A stretch of DNA of 6,604 nt from Burkholderiales bacterium. Its GTDB lineage: Bacteria > Pseudomonadota > Gammaproteobacteria > Burkholderiales > Usitatibacteraceae. The position numbers and the translations under genes are program-made. Every line of letters begins with the position of its first letter. The first letter of the stretch is position 1. Shown here one piece after another: positions 1-6,492 of the stretch. Location: positions 1 to 6,604 of the forward strand of contig JACMOJ010000244.1 of the NCBI GenBank assembly GCA_014378085.1. Direction: 5' to 3'. Below the pieces are notes generated by a model that searched no databases, was not told the origin of the DNA, and was given only the letters and a program-made list of their open reading frames with translations.

Positions 1-414
1 CCGGGAGCCGCAGCCGCACTTAACGCCCTATCAAAGAAGGGCTACAAAATCGTCTATCTCACTACTCGGATTCCTTTATTTCAGTCGGGCTTGCCAGATT
101 GGTTGCGTCAGAACGGTTTTCCATCGGGCAGCCTCCATGTCGCGCAAACTGCGGAGGAGCGAGGTAACGCAGACAAGTTCAAAGCGCAAGTACTTGCCGC
201 TTACGCTAAAGCAGGCTGGCACTTAGCATATGCATACGGAGACTCTTCAACGGACTTCACCGCTTACGCCGAGGCGAAAATTCCAAAGGAGCATGTCTTC
301 GCGCTCAAGAGAAAGGACAGCAAGGCATGCCAAGATGGCATCTACCAAGCCTGCCTTCAGGGATGGACTGAGCACTTAACGTACATTGAGCGTGAGGTCC
401 CCAGCACAAAATGA
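1..414 (+). CDS. HAD-superfamily phosphatase, LNS2-like, C-terminal part (5' end outside window)
   Basis: The frame is open from base 1 to the TGA at 412-414 and gives 137 residues. The true start lies to the left; a TTG at 91 is internal, because the upstream codons clearly belong to the fold. Visible HAD motifs (counted from base 1) are motif II in YLTTR (T21/T22), a candidate motif III lysine in DKFK (K59/K61), and motif IV GDSSTD (D81, D85). The latter runs into a 'YAEAKIPKEHVFAL' stretch typical of Lipin/Ned1/Smp2 (LNS2)-type HAD domains, as does WLRQNGFPSG. The nucleophile DxDxT/V motif should lie upstream and cannot be checked. Family members hydrolyse phosphate esters with Mg2+; LNS2 proteins act on phosphatidate, but the substrate here is unknown. 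The gene ends directly against an attC site, so it is a cassette gene. A hand count gives about 53% GC for the first 360 bases, lower than sampled lines of the helicase gene. Confidence 0.78.
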   Translation, partial: PGAAAALNALSKKGYKIVYLTTRIPLFQSGLPDWLRQNGFPSGSLHVAQTAEERGNADKFKAQVLAAYAKAGWHLAYAYGDSSTDFTAYAEAKIPKEHVFALKRKDSKACQDGIYQACLQGWTEHLTYIEREVPSTK

Positions 415-474
415 GGCCTAACTCGGCGTTCGAAGGGAGCTTCGCAAAAATCCGCGCAGCCCCTCAACTCTACA
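1..474 (+). mobile_element. Integron gene cassette, 3' part (HAD gene plus attC)
   Basis: The stop codon of the HAD gene is followed two bases later by an attC site in the same orientation, which is the standard layout of an integron cassette (one gene, almost no spacer, attC). By the known crossover point, the cassette would end at base 474 and the TTAGGC at 475-480 would belong to whatever follows. The cassette's 5' end, any further cassettes, attI and the integrase gene would lie to the left and are not visible. The call rests on the attC structure and gene spacing. Confidence 0.68.
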
Positions 475-480
475 TTAGGC
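416..480 (+). other. Integron attC recombination site (65 bp)
   Basis: The R'' box GCCTAAC (416-422) fits RYYYAAC, and ATTAGGC (474-480) is a 6/7 match to the complementary R' box GTTRRRY. Inside these are two 5-nt unpaired spacers (TCGGC 423-427, TCTAC 469-473). Next come L boxes GTTCGAAGGG (428-437) and CCCCTCAAC (460-468), which pair at eight positions with one A/C mismatch (434/463). The one extra base, c431, would be an extrahelical G on the bottom strand, as known for attC sites folded for IntI. The terminal loop is 438-459. Geometry, orientation and position just after a stop codon all agree. The oddity is A474 where a G is expected next to the crossover point; this could be a degenerate, inactive or last-in-array site. 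Confidence 0.8.
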
Positions 481-524
481 ATTGCGCACCCCGATCGTCC
501 CACCTCACAAGCGAGTGAAATAAG

Positions 525-914
525 ATGCCAGTGCAACGTTTTAATCACTTTAATCTTCGCGCGCCGCAGCCCTTGCTCGAACAACTCCGCGATTTCTATG
601 TGGACGTGCTTGGCATGAAGGTGGGTTGGCGCCCGCCATTTCCGTTCCCTGGATATTGGTTATATCTAGAAGAAGACGCGGTTGTACATCTTGTTGAGGC
701 ACCAGCGGATAGCCCGCCACCAAGCATGACTGCGGGAACGTTGGATCACGTCGCCTTCAGTTGCGCTGGCCTCGTAGAATTCGAAGTACGGCTGCAATCC
801 ATAGGGCTTGGTTACAGGAAGGTATCGGTGCCGGGAACAACACAAGTACAGTTGTTCGTGAAAGATCCGGCCGGTAACGGTGTCGAGTTCAATTTTGCCA
901 CCAGCGACGCCTGA
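525..914 (+). CDS. VOC family (glyoxalase/bleomycin-resistance fold) metalloprotein
   Basis: The product has 129 residues, the usual length for a single-chain VOC protein with two beta-alpha-beta-beta-beta modules. Module 1 starts with FNHFNLRA (H8) and FYVDVLGM (24-31) and ends with VVHLVEA (H55). Module 2 starts with LDHVAFSC (H75) and ends with KDPAGNGVEFNF (E121). H8, H55, H75 and E121 sit at the four usual metal-ligand positions, so it is probably an active divalent-metal enzyme or binder. Relatives include lactoylglutathione lyases, extradiol dioxygenases and fosfomycin/bleomycin resistance proteins, and the substrate cannot be chosen from sequence. The ATG at 525 is the natural start for the fold; only a weak purine stretch (gagtg, 513-517) lies upstream. 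The gene follows attC directly but has no attC of its own; it converges on the helicase gene with 18 bp between stops. Confidence 0.87.
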   Translation: MPVQRFNHFNLRAPQPLLEQLRDFYVDVLGMKVGWRPPFPFPGYWLYLEEDAVVHLVEAPADSPPPSMTAGTLDHVAFSCAGLVEFEVRLQSIGLGYRKVSVPGTTQVQLFVKDPAGNGVEFNFATSDA

Positions 915-932
915 CCACTGGCGCTGATCGCA

Positions 933-3900
933 TTACTGCGACTGCGACTGCGATGGTGTGCCCGCCAATGAATTTAGCGGTGCCAACAGTGACTCAACAT
1001 CCGCCAGCGTGATGCCGGTCAGGGCGTTGCCGCCGCCTTCGAGTAATGCCGCAGCTAATTCGCGCTTGCGTGTCAACAACGTCATCATGCGTTCCTCAAG
1101 CGTACCTTGCGTCACCAAGCGGGTGACAAACACCGGCTTGGTTTGGCCGATGCGGTGCGCGCGCGCGGTGGCTTGTGCTTCCACCGCCGGGTTCCACCAC
1201 GGGTCGTAGTGAATCACGGTGTCAGCAGCAGTGAGGTTCAGCCCGACGCCGCCAGCTTTGAGGCTCAACAAAAACACCCGCACGGCACCAGATTGAAATT
1301 GATTGATGGGCGTTTCTCGGTCGACGGTCTCGCCCGTCAAGGTGACGAATGTAATACCTTGTGCGGTCAGCCCTTCGGCAATCAGCGCCAGCATACTGGT
1401 GAATTGTGAGAACACGAGAATTTGCCGCCCCGCTTCGAGTAACTCCGGCATGTGTCCCATCAGCCATTCGAGCTTCGCCGAACCGGCGTCGGCGAAACGC
1501 TTATTTACCGACGGCAACTTCACAAGACGTGGATCGCAACACACTTGGCGCAGCTTCAATAGCGCATCCAGAATGTGAATGGTGCTTTGCTTTAAGCCCT
1601 TTTTGTCGATCACCTTGCGTATGTCGTCGTGAATCGCCGTACGCAAACTCTCGTACAAATCAGCTTGTAGTGGCTGTAGTTCAATCCAGCGCGTGTATTC
1701 GGTTTTTTCCGGTAAGTCGGCTAGCACTTGTTCTCGCGTGCGCCGCAGCATAAATGGCCGTATGCGAGCGCGTAATTTTTGCATTTGCTCGGTCGCTGCA
1801 CGCTGTTCAATCGGATGGCGAAATACGCGGTTAAAGGTTTCCAAATCACCGAGTAATCCGGGCAGCAGCAAATTAAACAGCGCCCACAATTCGCCGAGAT
1901 GGTTTTCCATCGGCGTGCCGGTCAGCGCAAGCCGTAAATCCGCTGACAACGACTGCGCGGCTTGATAGGTTTTGGCCTTGGCGTTTTTGATCATTTGCGC
2001 TTCATCAAATACCACCACATCCCATTTAATTTCGCTGAGGCGCTTTTCATCGCGCTGCAAGATCGGGTAGCTAGTCAGCACCAGATCAGCATTCGCCAAG
2101 CGAGCGTCATCGAGCAGCCGCGATGCGCCGTAATGGCAGATCACCCGTAGCGTTGGTGCAAAGCGGCGGGTTTCGGCTAACCAATTCACCGTGACCGACG
2201 TCGGCGCGACAATCAGGCTGGGCCTGCGCTCCGCTGAAGCGGACTGTGCACGCTGGTGTAAGAACGCCAGTGTCTGTACGGTTTTGCCAAGCCCCATGTC
2301 GTCGGCCAATACACCAGCCATCGACAACGCGCGCAAGTGATTCAACCATGCGAGGCCGTGTAACTGATAGGGCCGCAAGCTTGCTTGAAACGCCGGGTGC
2401 GGTGTGGTGGCGGTGAGCGTTGCGCCTTCGGCGATCGCGGCGCGCATATTGAGCCAGCGCGGATCGTCGCGGCCAAGGTAGCGCACCGCCGATGGCGGCA
2501 GGTCGGCCATCATCGCCGCTTGTAGGCCGGAGATTGGCGTTACCTCGCCGCCGCGAAACCAGTCGAACACGGGTGCCAGTAAGGCGTGTACGCGTTCTCC
2601 CGGTAGTCGCACCACAATCGCACCGTGTTTGCCCTTTCTTGGTGGCACCGACAGCAACACGGTGGGCACGCTGGGCATCGCTGCGAGCCATGCCTCGGGG
2701 TCGTGTTGCGCGCCGATGAGCTTTGCCAGTGCCGGGGCTAGATCCACCCGTTCACCGTTGACGTTCACACCTAGCGCAATGCGATACCAGCCATTTTCCG
2801 GTGCGGCCGCCAGCTCCAGCTCGGGCGTCGGAATATCTTCAAGCGAAAGCGGAAACGACCCGTCAATATCAATCTGAAAACCTGCTGCTTGTGCGTCGGC
2901 AAGTACTTCGGCTCCCTTGCCAGCCCAATCGTGGGACGGTAGCATCCACAGCGATTGTGTGGTCAGACTACCTTCCAACGCGGCGTGCGCAATGCTGTAT
3001 TCCACCTGCAAGGCGCGCGCTAATTGTGTTGGCATCCTGCGCTGCCACTCGCTTTCCGCGCGCACGTTTCTCAAGCGTGTGGTTTGCACCACACCGTCTA
3101 GCTTTTCGATTTCCACCGCCGCATTAAAGCCTTGTGGTTCTGACGGACGACGTTGGCCGTTGTAGTCGAACAGCAGTTGTACGGCCGGGAAGACGTGGGT
3201 TTGGACATTAATTTTGCGTCCCCAGCCCTGCGCAACATCGTATTCAACCAGCACAAAGGCGAGCACCGCTTTGGGCACGAGGAGTCGTGCAGTGGTGGCC
3301 GTCGCTGTCGGTAATGGCGGCACGTTAGCCGCGTCGGGTAAGGCTTCAATGGCGTCACGCACGTAGGTCCAGGCGAAGTCATCGTCGGACTTAATCGCTG
3401 GCAGTGCGGTGAGACGCATTAAGGTCGTCGCGCTGATTGCCACGCTCACGGGTAGCAACTGATGTCGTGGCATATCAAGCGCATAAGGGGGGTCGCTCGC
3501 GATCAGCGCCATCGGCACGCCTTCAATGGTGGCCGCAAGCCGCACCTGTTTTGCGGGATCGCCATCGTTGGCGCGCCACGTTAGTGTGGCAGCGCGCGGC
3601 GCACCGATCATTACCGCATCGAGCAAGCTGCGCTCGGCGGGGTGTGCCGACTTTGATAATGCCGCGGTCAGCGAGCTGCGGCGCAGTGTGTGCAAGCGAC
3701 CGGTCTGCTGCGCCATTTGCAGAAGTTGATAGCCCTGCACGCCGCTGATCAACGTCGACAAGTTGCCAAAGGCGTACTCACGCCGCGTCGCCATCAACGT
3801 CACAACGGCGACGTCAATTTCATCGGCATAACTCGGCAAATCGCGCCCGCTGCTGAGCCAAGTGGTGGTGGCGTATTCGCCCGTCAACTCAGGCTCTGTG

Positions 3901-4694
3901 CCGTCGGGACGTCGGCGTCCACGTAGCGCATGTAATACGCCGTCATCGGTCAGTAAGTAAAAAATACACGGCTTACGCGTGGTGGCTGAGGGCTTTTTCT
4001 TTACCGATTGGTTTGTAACACTGCCACCACCTCGAATAGTGGTGTCGAGCCACAAGGATAACGATGCCGGCAGGCCGGTCTTTTGCGTGGTGGGCGTGGG
4101 GGTGGGGGTGGGCGTGGCCTCCTCCTCTACCTGCTGTGTTGTCGGGGCGTTTGATTGACTACTTGCATTGCTGCTTGCATCGCTGCTTGCATCGCTGCTT
4201 GCATCGCTGCTTGCATCGCTGCTTGCATTGCCGCTTAAATTGGCGCCCGCATTTCTGCTCCATGCCTGCGATGCCGGCAACACCGCCCCTGGTCGCTGGT
4301 CCTCGATGGTGGTGATCGATGCAAACGTGGCACCGTTGCCGTCTAACTCCCAGCTGCCAACCCAGCGCACAAGCAGCGCGGCGGCGTGCTTGCAGTTATT
4401 TCCCACTGGGCAGGTGCAATCGGAATTGAGCACACTAAACTCGCCGTCTTCAAGGCGAATCGCAAGTTCGATCTCCGTTTGGTACGGCTCCTCGGCCGAG
4501 CCCTGTACTTGGCCCTGAACACGCCACTCATCGTCATTGGTTTGCGCCGTAGCCAGCCACACAATGTCGTGCTTGTCGCGCTCAATGCCGAGGGCACGCA
4601 CAAGCACCGCGTTGCCGAATGTTTCACGAATTTCGTTCATCACCTCCCGAAAGCTAAGACGAGCAGGCTCGCGATTTTTTGGTTTGCTTGGCAT
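933..4694 (-). CDS. SWIM zinc finger and SNF2-family DEAD/DEAH-box helicase
   Basis: The product has 1253 residues. A SWIM zinc finger (C93, C95, C101, H103) lies near the N-terminus. Residues 141-205 are a Ser/Asp/Thr/Pro-rich linker, followed by about 550 residues I cannot assign and a complete SNF2 ATPase. ATPase motifs are LRPYQ (773-777), DMGLGKT with Walker lysine K804, VAPTS (829-833), the Walker B variant DEAQ (897-900), LTGTPMEN (924-931), VFSQF (1094-1098), SLKAGGVGLNL (1144-1154), and RAHRIGQ with arginine fingers R1178 and R1181. All catalytic residues are present. Such proteins are ATP-driven double-stranded DNA translocases that remodel protein-DNA complexes; the SWIM finger probably binds DNA or protein. 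The first ATG (4694) lacks a clear Shine-Dalgarno; a GGAGG before Met19 is only 2 nt from that ATG, too close to prefer it. The gene lies 180 bp downstream of prpF. No nuclease, methylase or other defence partner adjoins it, so a housekeeping or repair role is as likely as defence. Confidence 0.93.
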   Translation of the reverse strand: MPSKPKNREPARLSFREVMNEIRETFGNAVLVRALGIERDKHDIVWLATAQTNDDEWRVQGQVQGSAEEPYQTEIELAIRLEDGEFSVLNSDCTCPVGNNCKHAAALLVRWVGSWELDGNGATFASITTIEDQRPGAVLPASQAWSRNAGANLSGNASSDASSDASSDASSDASSNASSQSNAPTTQQVEEEATPTPTPTPTTQKTGLPASLSLWLDTTIRGGGSVTNQSVKKKPSATTRKPCIFYLLTDDGVLHALRGRRRPDGTEPELTGEYATTTWLSSGRDLPSYADEIDVAVVTLMATRREYAFGNLSTLISGVQGYQLLQMAQQTGRLHTLRRSSLTAALSKSAHPAERSLLDAVMIGAPRAATLTWRANDGDPAKQVRLAATIEGVPMALIASDPPYALDMPRHQLLPVSVAISATTLMRLTALPAIKSDDDFAWTYVRDAIEALPDAANVPPLPTATATTARLLVPKAVLAFVLVEYDVAQGWGRKINVQTHVFPAVQLLFDYNGQRRPSEPQGFNAAVEIEKLDGVVQTTRLRNVRAESEWQRRMPTQLARALQVEYSIAHAALEGSLTTQSLWMLPSHDWAGKGAEVLADAQAAGFQIDIDGSFPLSLEDIPTPELELAAAPENGWYRIALGVNVNGERVDLAPALAKLIGAQHDPEAWLAAMPSVPTVLLSVPPRKGKHGAIVVRLPGERVHALLAPVFDWFRGGEVTPISGLQAAMMADLPPSAVRYLGRDDPRWLNMRAAIAEGATLTATTPHPAFQASLRPYQLHGLAWLNHLRALSMAGVLADDMGLGKTVQTLAFLHQRAQSASAERRPSLIVAPTSVTVNWLAETRRFAPTLRVICHYGASRLLDDARLANADLVLTSYPILQRDEKRLSEIKWDVVVFDEAQMIKNAKAKTYQAAQSLSADLRLALTGTPMENHLGELWALFNLLLPGLLGDLETFNRVFRHPIEQRAATEQMQKLRARIRPFMLRRTREQVLADLPEKTEYTRWIELQPLQADLYESLRTAIHDDIRKVIDKKGLKQSTIHILDALLKLRQVCCDPRLVKLPSVNKRFADAGSAKLEWLMGHMPELLEAGRQILVFSQFTSMLALIAEGLTAQGITFVTLTGETVDRETPINQFQSGAVRVFLLSLKAGGVGLNLTAADTVIHYDPWWNPAVEAQATARAHRIGQTKPVFVTRLVTQGTLEERMMTLLTRKRELAAALLEGGGNALTGITLADVESLLAPLNSLAGTPSQSQSQ
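935..952. repeat. Three copies of a 6-bp direct repeat at the helicase 3' end
   Basis: ACTGCG occurs three times in tandem beginning at the last base of the helicase stop codon. On the coding strand it gives the C-terminal SQSQSQ tail. The unit is a multiple of three, so slippage would only lengthen or shorten the tail. No functional claim is made. Confidence 0.7.
4092..4112 (+). other. G-quadruplex motif on the + strand inside the helicase gene
   Basis: Four G-runs (3, 5, 5 and 3 G) are separated by loops of 3, 1 and 1 nt, which fits the G3+N1-7 quadruplex pattern with short, stabilising loops. The + strand is the template strand for the helicase gene, so the structure would form in the template DNA and not in the mRNA, which is C-rich here. 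It encodes the Thr-Pro repeat at residues 195-201. The motif is seen directly; any effect on transcription or replication is inference. Confidence 0.6.
4163..4234. repeat. 12-bp tandem repeat, six units, in the helicase linker
   Basis: Six consecutive 12-bp units are present. Units 2-5 are identical (TTGCATCGCTGC on the + strand), unit 1 differs by one base and unit 6 by two. On the coding strand they encode an Ala-Ser-Ser-Asp/Asn repeat, roughly residues 154-177, in the flexible linker between the SWIM finger and the rest of the protein. The unit is four codons, so copy-number change keeps the frame and alters only linker length. The near-identity of the inner units at nucleotide level suggests recent expansion. 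Confidence 0.92.
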
Positions 4695-4874
4695 TGGACA
4701 ACAATACTCAATGGTGGATGAGGGGGCAGAGGTAATAGAGGCGGCAGCAGTGGCAGCGGTGGCAGCGATGGTGGAACGGTGTGGGTAAAACAGGCGGATG
4801 GGCCAAGCGCCTATTTTCGGACATTTCCAGCCAAAAATGCTTGTAAGTGCCCGCCTAATGGCGAGTTTGCCTTT
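4695..4874. other. Intergenic spacer between prpF and the helicase gene
   Basis: These 180 bp lie between the prpF stop and the helicase start, both on the - strand. They hold a 9-bp repeat (4743-4769), a 38-codon reading frame on the - strand (4708-4824), and a short inverted repeat (CGCC-TAAT-GGCG, 4852-4863). That inverted repeat is not directly followed by a T-run on the - strand and is therefore not a convincing terminator. I see no sigma70-like promoter with good -35 and -10 boxes. The length leaves room for a separate helicase promoter, so co-transcription with prpF is uncertain. Confidence 0.6.
4743..4769. repeat. Imperfect 9-bp tandem repeat, three units
   Basis: Three units start with GGCAGC and end with agt, ggt and gat, and the sequence continues as ggtgg. 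The unit is a multiple of three and lies within the short Cys/His-rich frame on the - strand. It may be no more than a simple-sequence tract. Confidence 0.6.
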
Positions 4875-6086
4875 CTAAAACGCGTCGCCCGGTACGCGCA
4901 GAAAGCCTTCCATTAGCACCCGTGCACTGCGGCTCATCACCGCTTTTTTTACCACCCACTCGCCGTGTTCCTGCGTCGCCTCAGCCCCGACCCGCAATGT
5001 ACCGGAGGGATGACCAAAACGCACGGCGATTTTGTTGCCGCCGCCAGCAGCCATATTCACTAGCGTGCCGGGAATCGCCGCCGCTGCGCCAATCGCCACC
5101 GCCGCCGTGCCCATCATGGCGTGATGTAGCTTGCCCATCGACATGGCGCGCACGAGTAAATCCACTTCATTCGCCTTAACCGCTTTTCCGCTCGATGAGA
5201 CGTAGTCGGCCGGTGGCGCGATGAAGGCAATTTTTGGTGTGTGTTGGCGCGTCCTAGCTTCATCAAGCGATTTGATCAAGCCCATCTTCATCGCGCCGTG
5301 CGCGCGAATTGTCTCGAACATGGCGAGCGCCTTCGCATCACTATTGACGTGGTCTTGCAGCTCGGTGCCTTTATAGCCGATGGCATCTGCGTAAATGAAG
5401 ATGGTGGGGATGCCGGCGTTGATCATCGTGGCCTTGAGGGTGCCCGCCTTGACCACATCAGTTGGTATCTCGAGATCGTCAATGAGATTGCCGGTCGGGA
5501 ACATCGCACCACCGGCATCACCGCTGCCCGGTTCCGCAGCGGCGGGATCCAAAAATTCCAACTGCACCTCGGCGGCGGGGAAGGTCACGCCGTCCAACTC
5601 GAAGTCGCCGGTCTCCTGCACTTGGCCATTGGTGATTGGCACATGCGAGATGATGGTCTTTTGAATGTTGGCCTGCCAAATGCGAACAATCGCGACGCCG
5701 TTTTGCGGGATGCGTGATGAATCCACCAAGCCGTTGGTAATGGCAAACGGCCCGACCGCCGCGCTGAGGTTGCCGCAATTGCCGCTCCAGTCGACAAACG
5801 GCTTGTCGATGGCGACTTGTCCAAACAGGTAATCGACATCGTGGTCGGTGCTGCTGCTTTTTGAGAGGATCACACTCTTACTGGTGCTGGACGTGCCGTT
5901 GCCCATGCCATCAATTTGTTTGCCATATGGGTCGGGCGAGCCGATGACGCGTAGTAGCAGCGCGTCGCGTGCCGCACCAGGCACCTGCGCACCCGGCGGT
6001 AGGTCGGTAAGTTTGAAAAACGCACCTTTGGAGGTGCCGCCGCGCATGTAAGTGGCGGGGATTTTTATCTGGGGAGCATTTGTCAT
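4875..6086 (-). CDS. prpF: 2-methylaconitate cis-trans isomerase PrpF
   Basis: The product has 403 residues, close to the usual PrpF length of about 390-400. PrpF isomerises the 2-methylaconitate made by AcnD so that an aconitase can hydrate it, in the AcnD-dependent methylcitrate cycle for propionate breakdown in the cytoplasm. Sequence support is the N-terminal IPATYMRGGTSKGAFF (9-24), the IGSPDPYGKQIDGMGNGTSS stretch (48-67), SGNCGN (101-106), a glycine-rich NMAAGGGNK (344-352), and a diaminopimelate-epimerase-like overall pattern. K70 and C104 appear to match the lysine and cysteine studied at the active site of Shewanella PrpF (about three residues later there). The ATG at 6086 fits the family N-terminus, but no Shine-Dalgarno precedes it. 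The start overlaps the DUF559 stop as TAATG, so translation is probably coupled. acnD and prpC are not in the window. A related tautomerase (GalD/YbhH type) is the main alternative but fits less well. Confidence 0.92.
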   Translation of the reverse strand: MTNAPQIKIPATYMRGGTSKGAFFKLTDLPPGAQVPGAARDALLLRVIGSPDPYGKQIDGMGNGTSSTSKSVILSKSSSTDHDVDYLFGQVAIDKPFVDWSGNCGNLSAAVGPFAITNGLVDSSRIPQNGVAIVRIWQANIQKTIISHVPITNGQVQETGDFELDGVTFPAAEVQLEFLDPAAAEPGSGDAGGAMFPTGNLIDDLEIPTDVVKAGTLKATMINAGIPTIFIYADAIGYKGTELQDHVNSDAKALAMFETIRAHGAMKMGLIKSLDEARTRQHTPKIAFIAPPADYVSSSGKAVKANEVDLLVRAMSMGKLHHAMMGTAAVAIGAAAAIPGTLVNMAAGGGNKIAVRFGHPSGTLRVGAEATQEHGEWVVKKAVMSRSARVLMEGFLRVPGDAF

Positions 6087-6088
6087 TA
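6084..6088 (-). promoter_or_regulatory. TAATG stop/start overlap joining the DUF559 gene to prpF
   Basis: On the - strand the TAA stop of the endonuclease gene shares its last A with the ATG of prpF. The 24 bases before this ATG contain no GGAG-like sequence, so prpF probably depends on ribosomes finishing the upstream gene. The overlap is seen directly; coupling is inferred. Confidence 0.6.
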
Positions 6089-6454
6089 TGGTGTGGCGCG
6101 CGTTGCGACGGCGGTAAAGATTGTTTCCATTACGCCATCGAGATTAGTCAATACATCATTGTTCCATAAACGGACGACTTGAAAACCCGCACCGTGCAGA
6201 TATTGGTCGCGGCGTTCGTCGTATTGCATCTGCGACTGATGCTGGCCGCCGTCGAGCTCAATTATTAGCATTGCATCGAAGGAAACAAAGTCAACAATGT
6301 AGTCGCCGATGGCATGTTGCCGCCGAAATTTGGCATTGCCAATCTGTCGACCTCGGAGCTGCTGCCAAATGATTCGCTCAACATCAGTGCTCGCATGGCG
6401 CAACTGGCGCGGGCGTTGTTCAGAGAGGATCAACTTGTTGGTTTGGTGCTTCAT
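6086..6454 (-). CDS. DUF559 endonuclease domain protein (PD-(D/E)xK superfamily, Vsr-like)
   Basis: The product has 122 residues, a full-length DUF559 single-domain protein. Family features in order are the helix TDVERIIWQQLR (T23, E26, W30), KFRRQHAIGDYIVDF (42-56, with D55), IIELDGGQH (64-72, with E66 and D68), a YDERRDQYL helix (78-86), and the closing strand GFQVVRLWNNDVL (90-102). D55, E66 and D68 sit where the metal-binding core of the Vsr-like PD-(D/E)xK fold is expected, so it looks catalytically intact. The substrate and role of solo DUF559 proteins are not established. The ATG at 6454 is the first start in frame after a stop at 6488-6490; no clear Shine-Dalgarno is seen. It lies between prpF, whose start it overlaps, and a palindromic 33-bp repeat array 38 bp upstream. 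This suggests that gene and repeats travelled together into the prp locus. Confidence 0.87.
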   Translation of the reverse strand: MKHQTNKLILSEQRPRQLRHASTDVERIIWQQLRGRQIGNAKFRRQHAIGDYIVDFVSFDAMLIIELDGGQHQSQMQYDERRDQYLHGAGFQVVRLWNNDVLTNLDGVMETIFTAVATRATP

Positions 6455-6492
6455 GTTGTCGGCATTTTGATCGACCCCATCCCCACCCTAAC

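Noticed and set aside
431..450. Terminator hairpin CGAAG-GGAG-CTTCG followed by CAAAAA
   Set aside because: There is no T-run on the + strand, and on the - strand the T-run precedes the stem; the bases are better explained as part of the attC site.
357..584. 75-codon frame on the - strand across the attC region
   Set aside because: It overlaps the HAD gene end, the attC and the VOC start, and shows no recognisable domain.
901..932. Convergent terminator between the VOC and helicase genes
   Set aside because: Only a 5-bp inverted repeat (CAGCG 902-906 / CGCTG 922-926) with a long loop and no T-run on either strand.
2107..2691. 194-codon - strand frame inside the helicase gene
   Set aside because: It is an arginine-rich out-of-frame shadow of the helicase coding sequence, which has intact motifs throughout.
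4638..4648. Alternative helicase start at Met19 with GGGAGGTG upstream
   Set aside because: The GGAGG core is only 2 nt from the ATG, and no other start codon lies at a usual distance downstream.
933..4694. Defence-system helicase (DISARM-like or similar)
   Set aside because: The neighbours are a VOC gene and prpF; no methylase, phospholipase D, DUF1998 or other defence partner adjoins it.
4848..4866. Intrinsic terminator after prpF
   Set aside because: A CGCC-ATTA-GGCG hairpin exists on the - strand, but the nearest T-run is some 15 bases downstream, too far for a standard intrinsic terminator.
5241..5717. 158-codon + strand frame inside prpF
   Set aside because: It lies antisense to a well-conserved prpF with intact family motifs and shows no domain of its own.
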